Shown here piece by piece: positions 11,208-22,579 of a stretch of 64,000 nt of DNA. The stretch is taken from positions 40,259,956 to 40,323,955 of the forward strand of contig CM049318.1 in the NCBI GenBank assembly GCA_026874595.1. Reading direction: 5' to 3'. The DNA comes from Sipunculus nudus (taxonomy: Eukaryota; Annelida; Sipuncula; Golfingiida; Sipunculidae). Under the pieces are notes generated by a model. It saw nothing but the letters and a program-made list of their open reading frames with translations, did no database searches and was not told the DNA's origin. Within the stretch, counting starts at the first letter, position 1; each line of letters opens with the position of its first letter. Position numbers and translations under genes: made by a program.

Positions 11208-12461
11208 TTGTAGAGCGTCGTTTATCCGAAAGCCTCGGGAGGAAAGCTTTTTGTTCGGATGAACGATCGTTCGGATGAACGATTTCGCATGAAATTCCTC
11301 TGAGAATCACCGTGATTAGGCCCATCGCCGAATACGGGACATTACCAGACACTGACCCATCCAAATTAATAAGCTAGGCCCTGATAAACGTGTGATAATA
11401 TATTATAACATTTTCGATCGATTTAATTAATTTATCATATAGAAAACATTATCATATAATGATATAATTCTTGGTGAACAGCCCCCTGGAAACAATCGGT
11501 ATCGTACTTCAATCATGTCAAGCGTGCCTGCCATGATAAGTGGAATGACCCGCCATGACCTCGAAAGTGCTGCCATCTCTCCGCAAATAGGTTAACTATG
11601 GTAACCTTTATATTTGTACTGTGTTTTTTATATAAATGTACACAGGTTTATATACACCGTTGTATTTGAAATAAATCAAACAAAACGTTAATGTCGCTGA
11701 TCTGAGATCTTTCGACCTTGAATTCTCTGGTGAGGTCAGTTTGCTTGGTACACGTGTCAAGTCTTGCAAGGATCGACAGCTTGTCATCAACTGACAAGAC
11801 ACGGCGCTTACGTGACTCCTTTGACGAGTAAGAGTTAGCAGTATGTAAAAATTTACGTAGAGAATGACCAGGATGAGCAGTAAATCGTGTTGACATTGAC
11901 TATTACAATGGTTTAATCAGCTTCGTAGCATGGTTTATATAAGGCTCAGACTTCCTGAGCTGCAGTCGTAAGCAACGAATCTAGCTAATTAAATGTCCCA
12001 TATATTAGGCAGAAATAACCTGGCCAATAGACTTTGTGAGTAAATCACGGAGGCGCACATAAACTCAACTAATGCTCGACTACCGGAAGGATAATCACAG
12101 CTATCCTTTAAAGCCACCTTGATCAAAGCTGAGCCGAGAACATCGGGGAGGCTGAGTATCACACCGACAACCTGCGGTCGGCTACTTAGTTATGGTCTGT
12201 TGTAATATTTTGTTTGAACTAGTTAATCCCCCCGCCCTGGGCATTCTGATTAAAGCGAAGACAACCCGGGCCGGCGTGGCGGTGTTTTCACACCTACTGC
12301 CTACGCTCGGGTACACTTATCAGTCGGCAATATGTATCACCGCTTCTGGATTGTTTGCGATTGTTCAGATTTCGGATAAATGGTCAAAATTTCGGTTCTC
12401 AGTTTTTTATTTCGGATGAACGATTTTTCGGATAAATGATGTTCGGATATTCGACGTCCTA

Positions 12462-12464
<3 letters not shown>
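11208..12464 (-). mobile_element. pogo/Tigger-type DNA transposon relic
   Basis: Read on minus, the right end begins CAGTAGGACGTCGAATATCC and the left end matches it imperfectly: GTAGAGCGTCG then TTTATCCGAA at 11210-11230. GTTCGGATGAACGA words are iterated next to the ends, a pattern familiar from Tigger/pogo termini. The right end is followed by TA, the expected target duplication; the left TA is not preserved. Inside, the N-terminal helix-turn-helix of a transposase is still readable (separate entry). The DDE catalytic domain is missing, so the copy is internally deleted and could only move in trans, if at all. Confidence 0.72.
11648..11896 (-). pseudogene. pogo/CENP-B-type transposase N-terminus (relic)
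   Basis: The 82-residue frame reads from a Met at 11896. Residues about 30-70 contain KRRVLSVDDKLSILARLD then TDLTREFKVERSQISDI. This matches the Psq/CENP-B N-terminal DNA-binding helix-turn-helix (basic KRK start, L-S-x-x-x-K-L-x-I-L, A-R-E-F-x-V-x-x-S-x-I-S-D-I). After SDI the frame decays and no second HTH or DDD triad is found before the left terminus. The role in a live element would be binding the terminal repeats. The orientation agrees with the surrounding inverted ends. Confidence 0.75.

Positions 12465-12552
<88 letters not shown>
12465..12552. repeat. (TA)n microsatellite
   Basis: About 88 bases of TA, directly abutting the right end of the pogo relic. The TA target site may have seeded or extended the tract. 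Confidence 0.95.
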
Positions 12553-12553
<1 letters not shown>

Positions 12554-12639
12554 TCCAGTTTTCCATATATCATGTTATTTTGTTAAACATTTGCAAGATT
12601 GCAGGAAGAAATGCCAATATTATGATATATTAACACAGC

Positions 12640-14027
12640 ACATCTACTGAACATGACATCATAAATGCTGTTTGGGTCCAGAGAACAGTGCTGCTTGTTC
12701 TTCTAGACCTTTCAGCGGCCTTTGACACCGTTGACCATTCCCAGCTTCTAATCTCTCTTGAAGATCTCGGCATTAATGGCACAGCTCTACAATGGTTCAT
12801 TTCGTATCTCACAAATCGTGAACAGTTTGTATCTATTGAGAATGAGCGGTCAAAATCGAGGGCCCTGCAGTGTGGGGTATCTCAAGGTTCGGTCCTTGGA
12901 CTAATTCTTTTTACCATATATACAGCATCTCTTGGAAAACTAATGAAATGGAATGAGCTATTATTTTTTATGCAGATGACACTCAGCTCTGTGTCACCTT
13001 TACACCCGAGGACATGAACAGGAAACTTCAAGAAGTTGAGAAGTGCATATTCACAGTTCGCCAATGGATGAACCTCAAGGGTTTACAAATGAATGATAAA
13101 AAAACAGAGGTCCTGTTTATATCTTCTTAGCATATCTCGAAGAGGCTCACCTGTCCTGTTTTACATATCGGAGACCATGATGTTACAGCAAGTTCTGTAG
13201 TCAGGAACATTGGTGTGATTGTGGACTCAAATGCTAGTATGGAGGCACATATCAATACAGTATGTCGTACGGCGTATTTTCATATTTATAACATCGGCAA
13301 GATCAGAAGTTATCTCAATCAAGATGCTGCAGAGAAGTTGGTTCATGCCTTCATCACTTCAAAAGTGGACTACTGTAATGCACTCCTTTGTGGGCTCCCT
13401 TCTGTTCTGATACAGAAATTGCAACGGATTTAGATTATGGCGGCACGCATTGTAACTTTAAGGAGTAAATCTGATTACATCACATCTGTGCTCAATGCTC
13501 TTCATTGGCTGCTAGTGTGTCAGAGGATACACTTTAAAGTTCTGGTTCTTGTATTCAAGGCAAAAAAACAATTGGCTCTGTACCATCTGCAGGAGCTCAT
13601 TCAGCCGTATAACCAGAGTCGTGAGCTTCGCTCCTCCTGCCGGGATCTCGTAGCTGTTCCTTTAACAAGTTCATCGACTGTATGCATGACAGCTTTCGGT
13701 GTAGCTGGTCCTAAACTTTGGAATGAATACCGCAGTACCTGCGAACACAATCCAGTCTGTCAGCTTTTAAGTCTTATCTTAAAATCCATTTGTTCAAACA
13801 GTTTTACGGATATTGAAGTCAATGAACTTCTGTGATATGAATTCTTGGATCGTTTTCATTGTTTTAAAAGTTTATTTTGTAATGTTTTTATTGATTCATT
13901 TTACTCATTGCTTATCTAAAAATATCTTTCAATTTGTCATTTTTTAGTCATGTACAGCGTTTAGAGCACCATGTCTGGTGGATTTTACGCTTGATAAAAT
14001 AAATTATTATTATTTATTATTATTAAT
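12640..14027 (+). pseudogene. CR1/L2-like LINE, 5'-truncated, reverse transcriptase and 3' end
   Basis: Begins inside the RT domain. LLVLLDLSAAFDTVDHSQLL carries the first catalytic Asp, GVSQGSVLG is the PQGS-like turn, and FYADDTQLC at about 12967-12993 is the catalytic YADD block. Next come the thumb region (KLQEVEKC, WMNLKGLQMN, KTEVLF), NIGVIVDSNASMEAHI, KVDYCNALLCGLP and the C-terminal LHWLLVCQRIHFK, then APKLWNEY-like text (GPKLWNEY). The frame shifts near 12950 and stops occur at 13129 and 13433, so it is inactive. It ends in a short 3' UTR and an (ATT)n tail at 14003-14026, the usual CR1/L2-type ending. The upstream RT, endonuclease and ORF1 are absent, as expected from incomplete reverse transcription. 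Confidence 0.85.
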
Positions 14028-14109
14028 GCACTCAGTTGGTTGCGGTAAACAGTCTTAAATTACCACATAGAAGATGATGAATTTATAATAAAAAGAATTA
14101 TAAAATTTT

Positions 14110-14700
14110 GTAAATTTTTTTAAGTTCAGAAGGTGTCGTATGGTCAAAAGTAGGTCAACAAGGGCAAAATGCAATCACGATCTGAAACGGATCATTATCA
14201 AGCAACACACCTAAAATCAGGCCAGTATCTGCAGGCATTGTGAAAAAAAGTCCATACATGAGCATTTTTCATAAAAATTTCTGTCTTTCATGAAATTTTC
14301 TATGTTCAGGATCTGTCATATGGTCAAAAATAGGTCAACTGGGCACTGCATTGCGAAACTAGGATATTAGCAAAAGCTGATAATCAGTTATAAATTTAAA
14401 TTGGAGAGGTATGTACCATGTTTCATAACAATCCACCATATGGTTCCTGAGATATAAGCTTTTGAGTGTTTTTGTATAATCAGCTCTAAAATGTAGAAAA
14501 ATGGGTCAAGGTCACCCATCTTCGAACTTGACTGAGATTTTATCGATATACATATTAGTGTAGGGGCATATGTAGCAAATTCGTCCTGAGTAAATTTTGT
14601 TTGTAAAAATGTGACACCCAATGCATTTTTGTTCTTCACCTTTCTATGAAGCCTTAAAAGCATGGTGCCAATTTTTTTATTCAGTTTTGACATGTCTTTC
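14110..14700. mobile_element. Diverged copy of the 180-bp-unit element family (21740-22575)
   Basis: 14170-14360 shares GCAGGCATTGTGAAAAAAAG, the TTTCATGAAATTTTCTA block and TAGGTCAACTGGG with the 22-kb array, in the same orientation. 14570-14700 matches the leader part at about 21750-21880 but in reverse complement (GGGGCATATGT, ATGGTGCCAATTTTT). Its parts are therefore rearranged relative to the later copy. Confidence 0.55.
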
Positions 14701-15540
14701 AGCTTGTATTAAAATAGTATTTAAAATGTTAAATTAATAAACTTTGACCGAAACATAAACAAAGTAAGCTGGGACAAGAGGATAGGAAAGGTTCTTTTTG
14801 GAATGTATTTACATACTAAACACACAAACTTAGTTCTCTGACTAGTTTGGGATTGTCTAAAATTATTTTTCGGTTATATTAAATGTACCTATTCACATAC
14901 CAAGTATATTTGATAAACACATATAGTGTTAAATGCTTAATACACATAGCTTGTTTTATCCCCCTTAAAATATTTTGGTATCTGCTAATATTTCATTGTA
15001 AACCATCTGAGTACTCCTGTACACAAGTGCTGTTAGGTTTGTGAGATCAGTGGTACAAATATAAACATAGCGCGCATGGCACCTGGCGGCCAAACCGCGC
15101 TACTTTACAAATCAGATTTTCTCAAGCATCCCAATAGTGTATCTTTTTTTTTTATCTTCCATATCATTTCTCCTTGTTTGGGAGTTGTGCACGCGCAAGA
15201 AAAGACCTCTAGTTATGGTCTTTTTATGTTACACAGACACACGTCGACTGTGTTTACTCACACACAGAACCATAACAATGAATGAAACAGGTGAATTGAA
15301 TATTGTAAATCCGTGTACAGGGATGGTTTCGCCAAACTAATGAACAAATGGCATGAGATAATTTACATACTGTTGCAAATGTTTATGTACCTTGACAGAT
15401 TTTTACTTCAGAGGATAAGCGTTAATTTTTTTTCTAAAAGCAGTGGTAATCTCTAGTCATTTAAGCTATCCCATAAGGTAGCTCCCACCCGTGTAGTTTC
15501 TTAGACACTTAATTTTCCTATACATTGAGGTAAAAATGAA
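14701..15540. other. Intergenic, nothing recognised
   Basis: No gene, RNA or clear repeat is recognised. The short open frames at 15076-15340 carry no motifs. Confidence 0.4.
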
Positions 15541-15581
15541 TGACAGACACACACACATATATGTGTGTGTGTTTAGAGAGA

Positions 15582-15655
15582 GAGTAAGAGTGACGCCTTT
15601 TAGATAGTAACATGTTTATTGATATTAGTCTATCTGAAAGGCATCACTCTTACTC
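15582..15655. repeat. 26-bp inverted repeat (hairpin)
   Basis: Arms at 15582-15607 and 15630-15655 are reverse complements with two mismatches (core AGTAAGAGTGAYGCCTTTYA) around a 22-base loop. An imperfect (CA)n-TATA-(TG)n palindrome lies just to the left at 15547-15571. It probably belongs to the same retroelement tail as the ribozyme-like motif to the right. Confidence 0.8.
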
Positions 15656-15712
15656 CAAACCTACACTTCGACTACAGACTAACACGGCCATACCACTAAT
15701 CATTATACTTAG

Positions 15713-15715
<3 letters not shown>

Positions 15716-15762
<47 letters not shown>
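15716..15762. repeat. (TA)n microsatellite
   Basis: TA run of about 45 bases. Confidence 0.95.
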
Positions 15763-15767
<5 letters not shown>

Positions 15768-15805
15768 ATAGATATATAATACGCCGTTAGCTTCATTCTA
15801 ACCAT

Positions 15806-15853
15806 ATTCACCTGATGATCGGTTCGCATCCCGTGAAACAGACTGTTGTGAAT
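15806..15853 (+). ncRNA. Hammerhead-ribozyme-like motif (Penelope-type retroelement tail)
   Basis: The conserved core words occur in the correct order. CTGATGA (15812-15818), a short stem-II region, GAAAC (15835-15839), a five-base loop, then GTT (15845-15847), which supplies the UH cleavage site. The flanks ATTCAC (15806-15811) and GTGAAT (15848-15853) pair perfectly as stem I, and AC/GT makes the minimal two-pair stem III typical of retroelement hammerheads. Stem II is weak: CGG pairs with CCG but the pair next to the core is U-U. Small hammerheads are known in Penelope-like elements (established). Activity of this one is unproven. Confidence 0.55.
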
Positions 15854-15876
15854 TTTTAGTGTTGTTTTTCTCCAGA

Positions 15877-15879
<3 letters not shown>

Positions 15880-15938
<59 letters not shown>
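15880..15938. repeat. (TA)n microsatellite
   Basis: About 59 bases of TA, 25 bases after the hammerhead-like motif. Confidence 0.95.
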
Positions 15939-15941
<3 letters not shown>

Positions 15942-16102
15942 TAATCTAATGGTTTACTGAAATTAGCAACTGCTAGAGTGCTCAATGGTATGACATCAGA
16001 GCTATATAATCAATCAGACAGTGATGAGTGCAGCACGTTGCACGAAAATACGTAGTAGTAAAAATTTCTGACAAAATTTGATCCGTCTATTTGTATAATT
16101 AC

Positions 16103-16104
16103 AT

Positions 16105-16186
<82 letters not shown>
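16103..16186. repeat. Compound microsatellite (CA)n(TA)n(GA)n
   Basis: CA run to 16121, TA run to 16149, then GA run to 16185. Open frames over it encode only Ser-Leu and Tyr-Ile repeats and are artefacts. Confidence 0.95.
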
Positions 16187-16187
<1 letters not shown>

Positions 16188-16189
16188 TG

Positions 16190-17282
16190 TGATGCATTCA
16201 TACACAATTGTATTTTCTTGCAAAATCATTTTAAATAAAATATTGTTTTACAAGACAGGTTTTAATATTTAATTTTAACATTTGCCAAATGAACGTACAA
16301 ATAATGATTTAATTATTTCTACTTTTTAACAATTTATTATTTAGGTGGGATCATTTAGCAGTAAGTTGGACCAGCAGTAAGATACACGATCTAAGCTCAG
16401 ACTCTTTGAGACTTTGTTCCTTGAAAATTACTTGAACATGTGCCGTTTCAGAAAAGTTCAATGTACTTAAAAGGGAATTTGTATGTGCTGTTAAAACAAC
16501 TTGTATGTGCTGTTAAAACAATCTTAATGTTGACTTCCTCTATACCGGTCCCCATATTATAACCCAAACAATTTTGTTATTGTTTTTATGGCCTTTATTA
16601 AAATTACAATAACCAAAAAGAAATGCAAAAACCTTTAATTACATTCAAGGCATTTCTGTATTGTATAAGGCACGTGTCATTTTGTTAGCTTGTGCAATAA
16701 ATCAAAATTGTTCTTGGTCACGATTTAAGGGAAAACGAGCATTAGTTAAGCAGGTATAAAATGCTTAAGTTTTTGTCTGGAGTTATTTGGTATAAAATGA
16801 TAAAAAAAACCCATGGGCCCCAGTCAAAGATGTACATTCCGCTGTTGCATCCGACATACCCTGCATTTAATGACATAACCAGTCAGATTTTATCAAATAT
16901 AAGAATAGACTTTTCTTTATTCTTTATATCATAATTCGCATTATATATAGATAGTACAAGCTGGGTGCTACTCATTGTCTTCAGATTACTATTTTCATAA
17001 AAAAAATGAATGTTGTACCAGTGATCTTGCTCCGACGGATGGAACAGCCTATGTAGCCACTGTGCCATCACAAGTCATTTAAGGATAATGAAAAAGCGAC
17101 AAGAATTCAACAATAACCAGCATTTAACTTTACCATTGTTATATTTAAACTTGACCATTGGTTTTACCATAGTTTCTGTTAAGATTTGTCCGTTTTTGTT
17201 ATTGTATACTGGTATACCCTGAATGCCTTGGTTTCATATTCTCATAAATGTATAAAAGAAATTGGCCCACCAAACAAATTAG
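16190..17282. other. Intergenic; a 20-bp direct duplication, otherwise nothing recognised
   Basis: TGTATGTGCTGTTAAAACAA is duplicated in tandem at about 16480-16520. I recognise no gene or element in the rest. Confidence 0.45.
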
Positions 17283-18140
17283 ATTAAACAAGGGACCCAT
17301 GGGTCACGGCGCTCAGCTGATCGTGATTGGACTATAAATGTTTCTCCACTGTGATACTATATCGAGTCGATAAAGCTTATGAATATTAGGACATGTTGGG
17401 CTATTATAAAGGTATGTAATGTAATATGTGAGTAAATGATGAATGAAATTACCTGACTGATGGCTTAATAGAGTCAAATATAGTGGTTTATTTTTTATTT
17501 ATTTAGGAGGGGTTGAAAACTGTGATATATTTGAGCAAATATGAATGCAATGACAGCAGTAATAAGCAGTAGTAGAATGATGATAAGGTTATTTGTTGAA
17601 GGATCTAAAGTGTATGGTAGTCTGCAAGCTTTCAATTTGACAGATATGATGTTATGATTAACTATGCTGATGAAGTGATTTATGAATTTGTGACTGTATG
17701 AAACAATATCTCTTTAGTCTTGACAAGGTACATTATTGTGATGCCCACTATGTCTACATATTATACAATATTGAAATAATGGACAAATAGTTCTACAAAA
17801 TATTAAAGTATGAATATATCTGATTCATCTTGTTCTTGCTTACTGAGGCTGACTTTGGGATGGGGTTCGGAGAAGGGAAAAGTGAGGGCAGCACGAAGGT
17901 GGATGTAGAAATATTCTATTGTAATGTTTTTCATTTACATAAGAATATGAAAAGCTAAGAGGAAAGGGGCCCTCCTACTTGGTTATCGTAAAGTTCTAAA
18001 TATATGATTGCAGACTAATACTCTGACAAGACTGAAGAAAAAAAGTAAAATTTTGAGATACTGTGATGCATATGAAAATTTACAGATGGACAGGCAAGTG
18101 GACAGAATGGACTAATACCTTTATTTCACTTTCAAGGGAA
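17283..18140 (+). mobile_element. Possible 5' end of a pearl-like element
   Basis: Opens with GGGACCCATGGGTCAC, then GGCGCTCAGCTGATCG, related to the text at 33007 (GTGACCCATGGTTCAT then GTCGCTCAGCTGAC). The near-palindrome followed by GCTCAGCTGA looks like a shared left terminus. The right boundary is unknown and I find no tandem core here, so the extent is a guess. Confidence 0.35.
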
Positions 18141-18261
18141 TAATGTATTTAAGTTTATATATAATCCTATTTTTTTAAGCATATCCACTTTTTCCATTAA
18201 GAAGTTTTTATCTGAATCATTTTTTTATTTACAGGTTTTATTAATTTTTAATAAACAAAAC

Positions 18262-18395
18262 CTGAAAATATAAGTTAAAATATTAGAATTTTTGCAAAAG
18301 TTGCAATCATTATATATACAGAGTAAAAAAATGAAACTATAAGTTAAAATATTAGAATTGTTGCAAAAGTTGCAATCATCATATATCCAGAGTGT
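18262..18395. repeat. Tandem duplication, unit about 62 bp
   Basis: Two units, each with TATAAGTTAAAATATTAGAA and TTGCAAAAGTTGCAATCAT followed by ATATATNCAGAGT, differ at a few positions. Confidence 0.8.
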
Positions 18396-19129
18396 AGCTC
18401 ATATTGGGTAATATTATGCATACACATATATTTTATTATTTTTAAATCATAAATGTTTAAACTGAATTTAAAAGAACATAATGCCACAACATGGCATCTA
18501 CAAGAATATTCCTTGAATCACTATTAAAAGGTTTTGCACATTGGAGTTTTCAGTACATGCTTAATTTTATTCACCAAAATAAAATAAAAGTAAATTTGAT
18601 AAAATAAAACATCTTTTCAAATAAAGTATACACACTGTTGGTTGAATGAGGGACAAACAATATCATTGTGCTAATTACTATCACAGTTTTAATTTATTAC
18701 TGGAATTAATAGTCAATTTCACACCTGGTGAAGTTTTTACTCTTCTGAAGTAAGGAATTACTTATCTGATGAACATCCACACTTTCATAGCAATACACCA
18801 CTTTGTGGACACAATTAAATGTACACTTCAATCATTGTAACCCTGGTGGTACAATACAAAATCTAAAATGTAGCATAGCCTAGAATAAGAATGAATCAAA
18901 TACAGAAAATAATAACATTCATCTAGTTTATGCACCATCTGGGGGGGGGGGGGGGAGTGCAGGGCAGAGGGGAAGCCTACTCGTAGTGGCCAGGCTGACC
19001 TAAGGCAAGCTGCCTGGGGTGGGTTACATAATGCAAGTGAAGGCTGTACTACTAGGTGGGCTAGATGTAAACAACACTTGACATAGTGTCTGAAAACATA
19101 AATAAAAGCTATTCTTTCCAATCAATTTC
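18396..19129. other. Intergenic, poly-G tract at 18941-18955
   Basis: A run of 15 G is the only notable feature. No gene is recognised. Confidence 0.45.
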
Positions 19130-20490
19130 TTTGAAATTTCAGATTTTAAAAGATTAAATTCTTATGTATTTATGCTGTGAAAATTAAATCAACAGTGCCA
19201 AAGTTGGACAAAATTTAAGGTATTGATTTTTTATTTATTCTAATAACTTGAAAAATTTGCAAAATTTTAGATCTAATTTTGGGTAAACAATTGAATCTTG
19301 ATTAAATAAAGTTATATTCCTGAAAAAAAGTCTCTAGGTTCAGCAATTCTCATGTTAGGTGAGTAAATATATTTCCTGATTTTTTAAAATATTGCATTAT
19401 GTTTTGGCCCATAACATCAAAATAATACCCAATACTGACCTAATTTTTGGTATGTTCATAGAAAATGTATGAAAGAATGTGAATACTAAATACGATCAAA
19501 AACAGATCAGTGGTTTTGATATTAGGCAGCCTTGAAGTGTAACAATGACTTTTTTTATGGAAAACGGAGTTTTTTTCCTTAATAGCTCGAAGGAACGAAG
19601 TCCTAATGACCCAATTTTCGGTATGGTAGGAGATTTTGGGGACGTCTAAAATTATGCCAACAGCCTGGGGAGCATAGAGATGTGCACTGAATGACCTACA
19701 GTCATCAAATTGGACTGCTTGGCAATGTAAGGGAATACAACAAGAGCCTCCAAAAAAATTCAATAACTAGCCTAATTTTGCAGCTTTTATTTTCAAATTT
19801 CAGATTTTAACAGATTAAATCCTTATGTTAACATGCTGTGAAAATTAAATCCACAGTATTTGCAGGAAAAAAACGTGCCGTGGCCAAAGTTGGGCAAAAA
19901 ATTAAGGTACCAATTTTATATTTTTGCCAATATTTAAAAATAAATTTAACAGATTTTGATCTAATTTTTGGTTTACAATTAAATTTTAATTAATTTAAGT
20001 TGTATTACTGGAAAAAAAGTCCCTACCTTTAACACTTTTTGTCTTATGTGACCAAATATCTTCCTGATTTTTTTATAAAGTCCATTATGTTTGGGCCCAT
20101 AACTTTTTTAAATTATATAATACTGACTTAATATCTGGCATGTACATAGGAACTATATAGAGGAATATTTATGGTAAATATGAAGAAAACCAGATGAGTG
20201 GTTTTAAAATTAGGCAGTCCTGAAGTGTGAAAATAGATTTCTAATAAAAAAAATGAGGTTTTTCCTAAATATCTCGAAGGAACGAAGTCCTATTGACCCA
20301 ATTTTCGGCATGGTAGTAGATTTTGGGGACATCTAACTGTATGCCGAATTTCAGATTCGTAGGTCCAACGGTGTTGAAACGTGCCAGTCTTACGGACGGA
20401 CATCCGGACAGACGGACGGACAGACGGACGGACGACGGACAATGGACCACGACTACAGCTCAGACGACTTATAGTCAGCTGAGCTAAAAA
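19130..20490 (+). mobile_element. Pearl-like element with a two-unit core of about 660 bp and hairpin end
   Basis: Two diverged units start near 19138 and 19799 (CAGATTTTAAMAGATTAAAT). Both contain the block CTCGAAGGAACGAAGTCCTA, GACCCAATTTTCGG and AGATTTTGGGGAC. A (GGAC/GACGGACA)n stretch follows at 20394-20440, then TATAGTCAGCTGAGCTAAAAA at 20470-20491. The last part is the same palindromic end as at 36825. No coding capacity. Confidence 0.7.
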
Positions 20491-20491
20491 T

Positions 20492-20830
20492 AGACCGGGG
20501 GGGGGGGGGGGTGTTAAAGATGGGATAGAAGAACAACTGTAAACACGTTCGATAACATTATGACTAATGATGACACTTTTTTTTATGATTTGATATTTAC
20601 TTCAAGTTTGTTTCCTTCAACAGGACTTTTCTAAAATTCTAAATTTTTAAGGTCCCTTTGTTTTGTTTTTCAAAACACTCTCCTTAATGAATTCTGCAGC
20701 AAAACATGCATTTTATTCAATGTTGATTATCTGTCCTTTACATGTCTCATTCTACTGTAAATGTCTGTAAATAACTGATGAAAATAGCTACTCCACAGAA
20801 GGTATAATTGCTCCCAAATGATATGAACAA

Positions 20831-20869
<39 letters not shown>

Positions 20870-21739
20870 GATTATTATTATTTTGCTTCTTAACATGTAC
20901 TCCATTTCACTGTGAATGGTGGTTCAGGTAGAATTTCCTAAAACTTTGGGTTGGGTTAGTGAGGATCTGGAACTAAATCCAGTCAAAGTTGTTCTTTTCC
21001 TGTTGTTTATTCTTCACAAAATATGTAAAAAAAAATTTAGTCATCCGCCTTAAAATTTTACAAATTATTTTTTGGATTATGACCAAAACATAAAAACACT
21101 CCCTAGAATTCCTTAGGAACCTTTAAATATACTTTGGATGAAGTAACCGTAAGAGACGGGTTTCTATACTTTCACTATCAGCGACCGGATAGTGATGTAG
21201 GTGATGTAATAATCGAACAATAGGATGACGCAATAACAAAATCATATCAAATGGAAGAATAACAGGGCCATTTTCATATGTTATGTATAAATGAAGCAAA
21301 TATTTAGTCACTGGTTAAAACCAAGGAAAGTGGAGCCATACTGTATACGATACAGGTTGCCTGAAATCAGCAAGTGGTCCGCCAATGTACATTGCACAAA
21401 CTACCCAAGGATACCTTGTTGTCTCTATATAAATTTTTTTAATGAATTCAACAATGAAATTTTATAGAACAAAATACTGGTGGACAAACAACAGCTGATT
21501 AAATTTCATGTTTAGTCTGACGGATCTTGATGAGGATCCATGTGTTGGCGGAGGTTTGTGCTCTACGGGTGCTCTCTAATATTGTAATAAACGTCTTAAC
21601 GCAGTATTTGAGTGTCTAGTCTAAGTTATTGTGATATAATTTATCTTACTAACCATTTTGAGGTGTTTTATTACTAAATATCTCTCTGTATGAAATATTT
21701 ATATATAATGGTCCTCAATTTTTGCTCTAAAATCAAATT
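20492..21739. other. Intergenic; poly-G (20497-20511) and (ATT)n (20833-20881)
   Basis: Contains a 15-G tract immediately after the element end and an ATT trinucleotide microsatellite. No gene is recognised. Confidence 0.5.
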
Positions 21740-22575
21740 TGACCTGAAAAAATGACAAAACCACTATAGAAAAATTGGCACCATATTTTTTTGTAAAGTT
21801 TAAGGTCTAAAGATCACAAAAATGTAGGGTGTCCACTTTTTACAGGGAAACATTACTCGGTGACATATGCCCCAACACTATATTCACTGATGAAATAAAA
21901 TTGCAACGGTGAATCCTTTTAGAGATATATATATCCCGCGAAAAAAAAATCCGTACGTGTGTATTTGTCATGAAAATTTCTATTTTTCATGAAATTTTCT
22001 AAGTTAAGGAGCCGTAAAACGATCAAAATTAGGTCAACTGGGACGAAACGCGAACTTGACCTATAACTGGTCATTATCTGCCAACACACCAAAAATCAGG
22101 CCAATATCTGCAGGCATTGCGAAAAAAAGTCCGTACATATGTATTTGTCATGAAAATTTCTATTTTTCATGAAATTTTCTAAGTTTAGGAGCCGTAAAAC
22201 GGTCAAAAGTAGGTCAACCGAGACGAAACGCGAACTCGATCTGTAACTGGTCATTATCTGCCTACAAACCAAAACTCAGGCCAATATCTGCAGGCATTAC
22301 GAAAAAAAGTCCGTACATATGTATTTGTCATGAAAATTTCTATTTTTCATGAAATTTTCTAAGTTTAGGAGCCGTAAAACGGTCAAAAGTAGGTCAACCG
22401 AGACGAAACGCGAACTCGATCTGTAACTGGTCATTATCTGCCTACACACCAAAACTCAGGCCAATATCTGCAGGCATTGCGAAAAAAAGTCCGTACAACT
22501 GTTTGATTTCGGAATGACGGAAGGACGGACATGGGTAAAAGTATATGCCCCGGCCACTTTGTGGCGGGGGCATAA
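21740..22575 (+). mobile_element. Tandem-core element, 180-bp units, palindromic end
   Basis: After a leader of about 200 bp, units recur at 180-bp spacing (GCGAAAAAAAGTCCGTACAT at about 21937, 22119, 22299 and 22479). The last full units are almost identical. The array is closed by GACGGAAGGACGGACATGGG and then a hairpin at 22544-22574 with 14-base arms (TATGCCCCGGCCAC against GTGGCGGGGGCATA, one mismatch, TTT loop). This is the same layout as the TAGCTCAGC elements with an unrelated hairpin sequence. No protein. Confidence 0.72.
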
Positions 22576-22579
22576 AAAT

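Noticed and set aside
12337-12633. Open frames dominated by Tyr-Ile repeats over (TA)n tracts (also at 28526, 44239, 47456, 48756)
   Set aside because: Microsatellite translation.
22544-22574. Possible transcription terminator hairpin with following A run
   Set aside because: This is an animal genome; the hairpin fits the terminal palindrome of the 180-bp-unit element and not a bacterial terminator.
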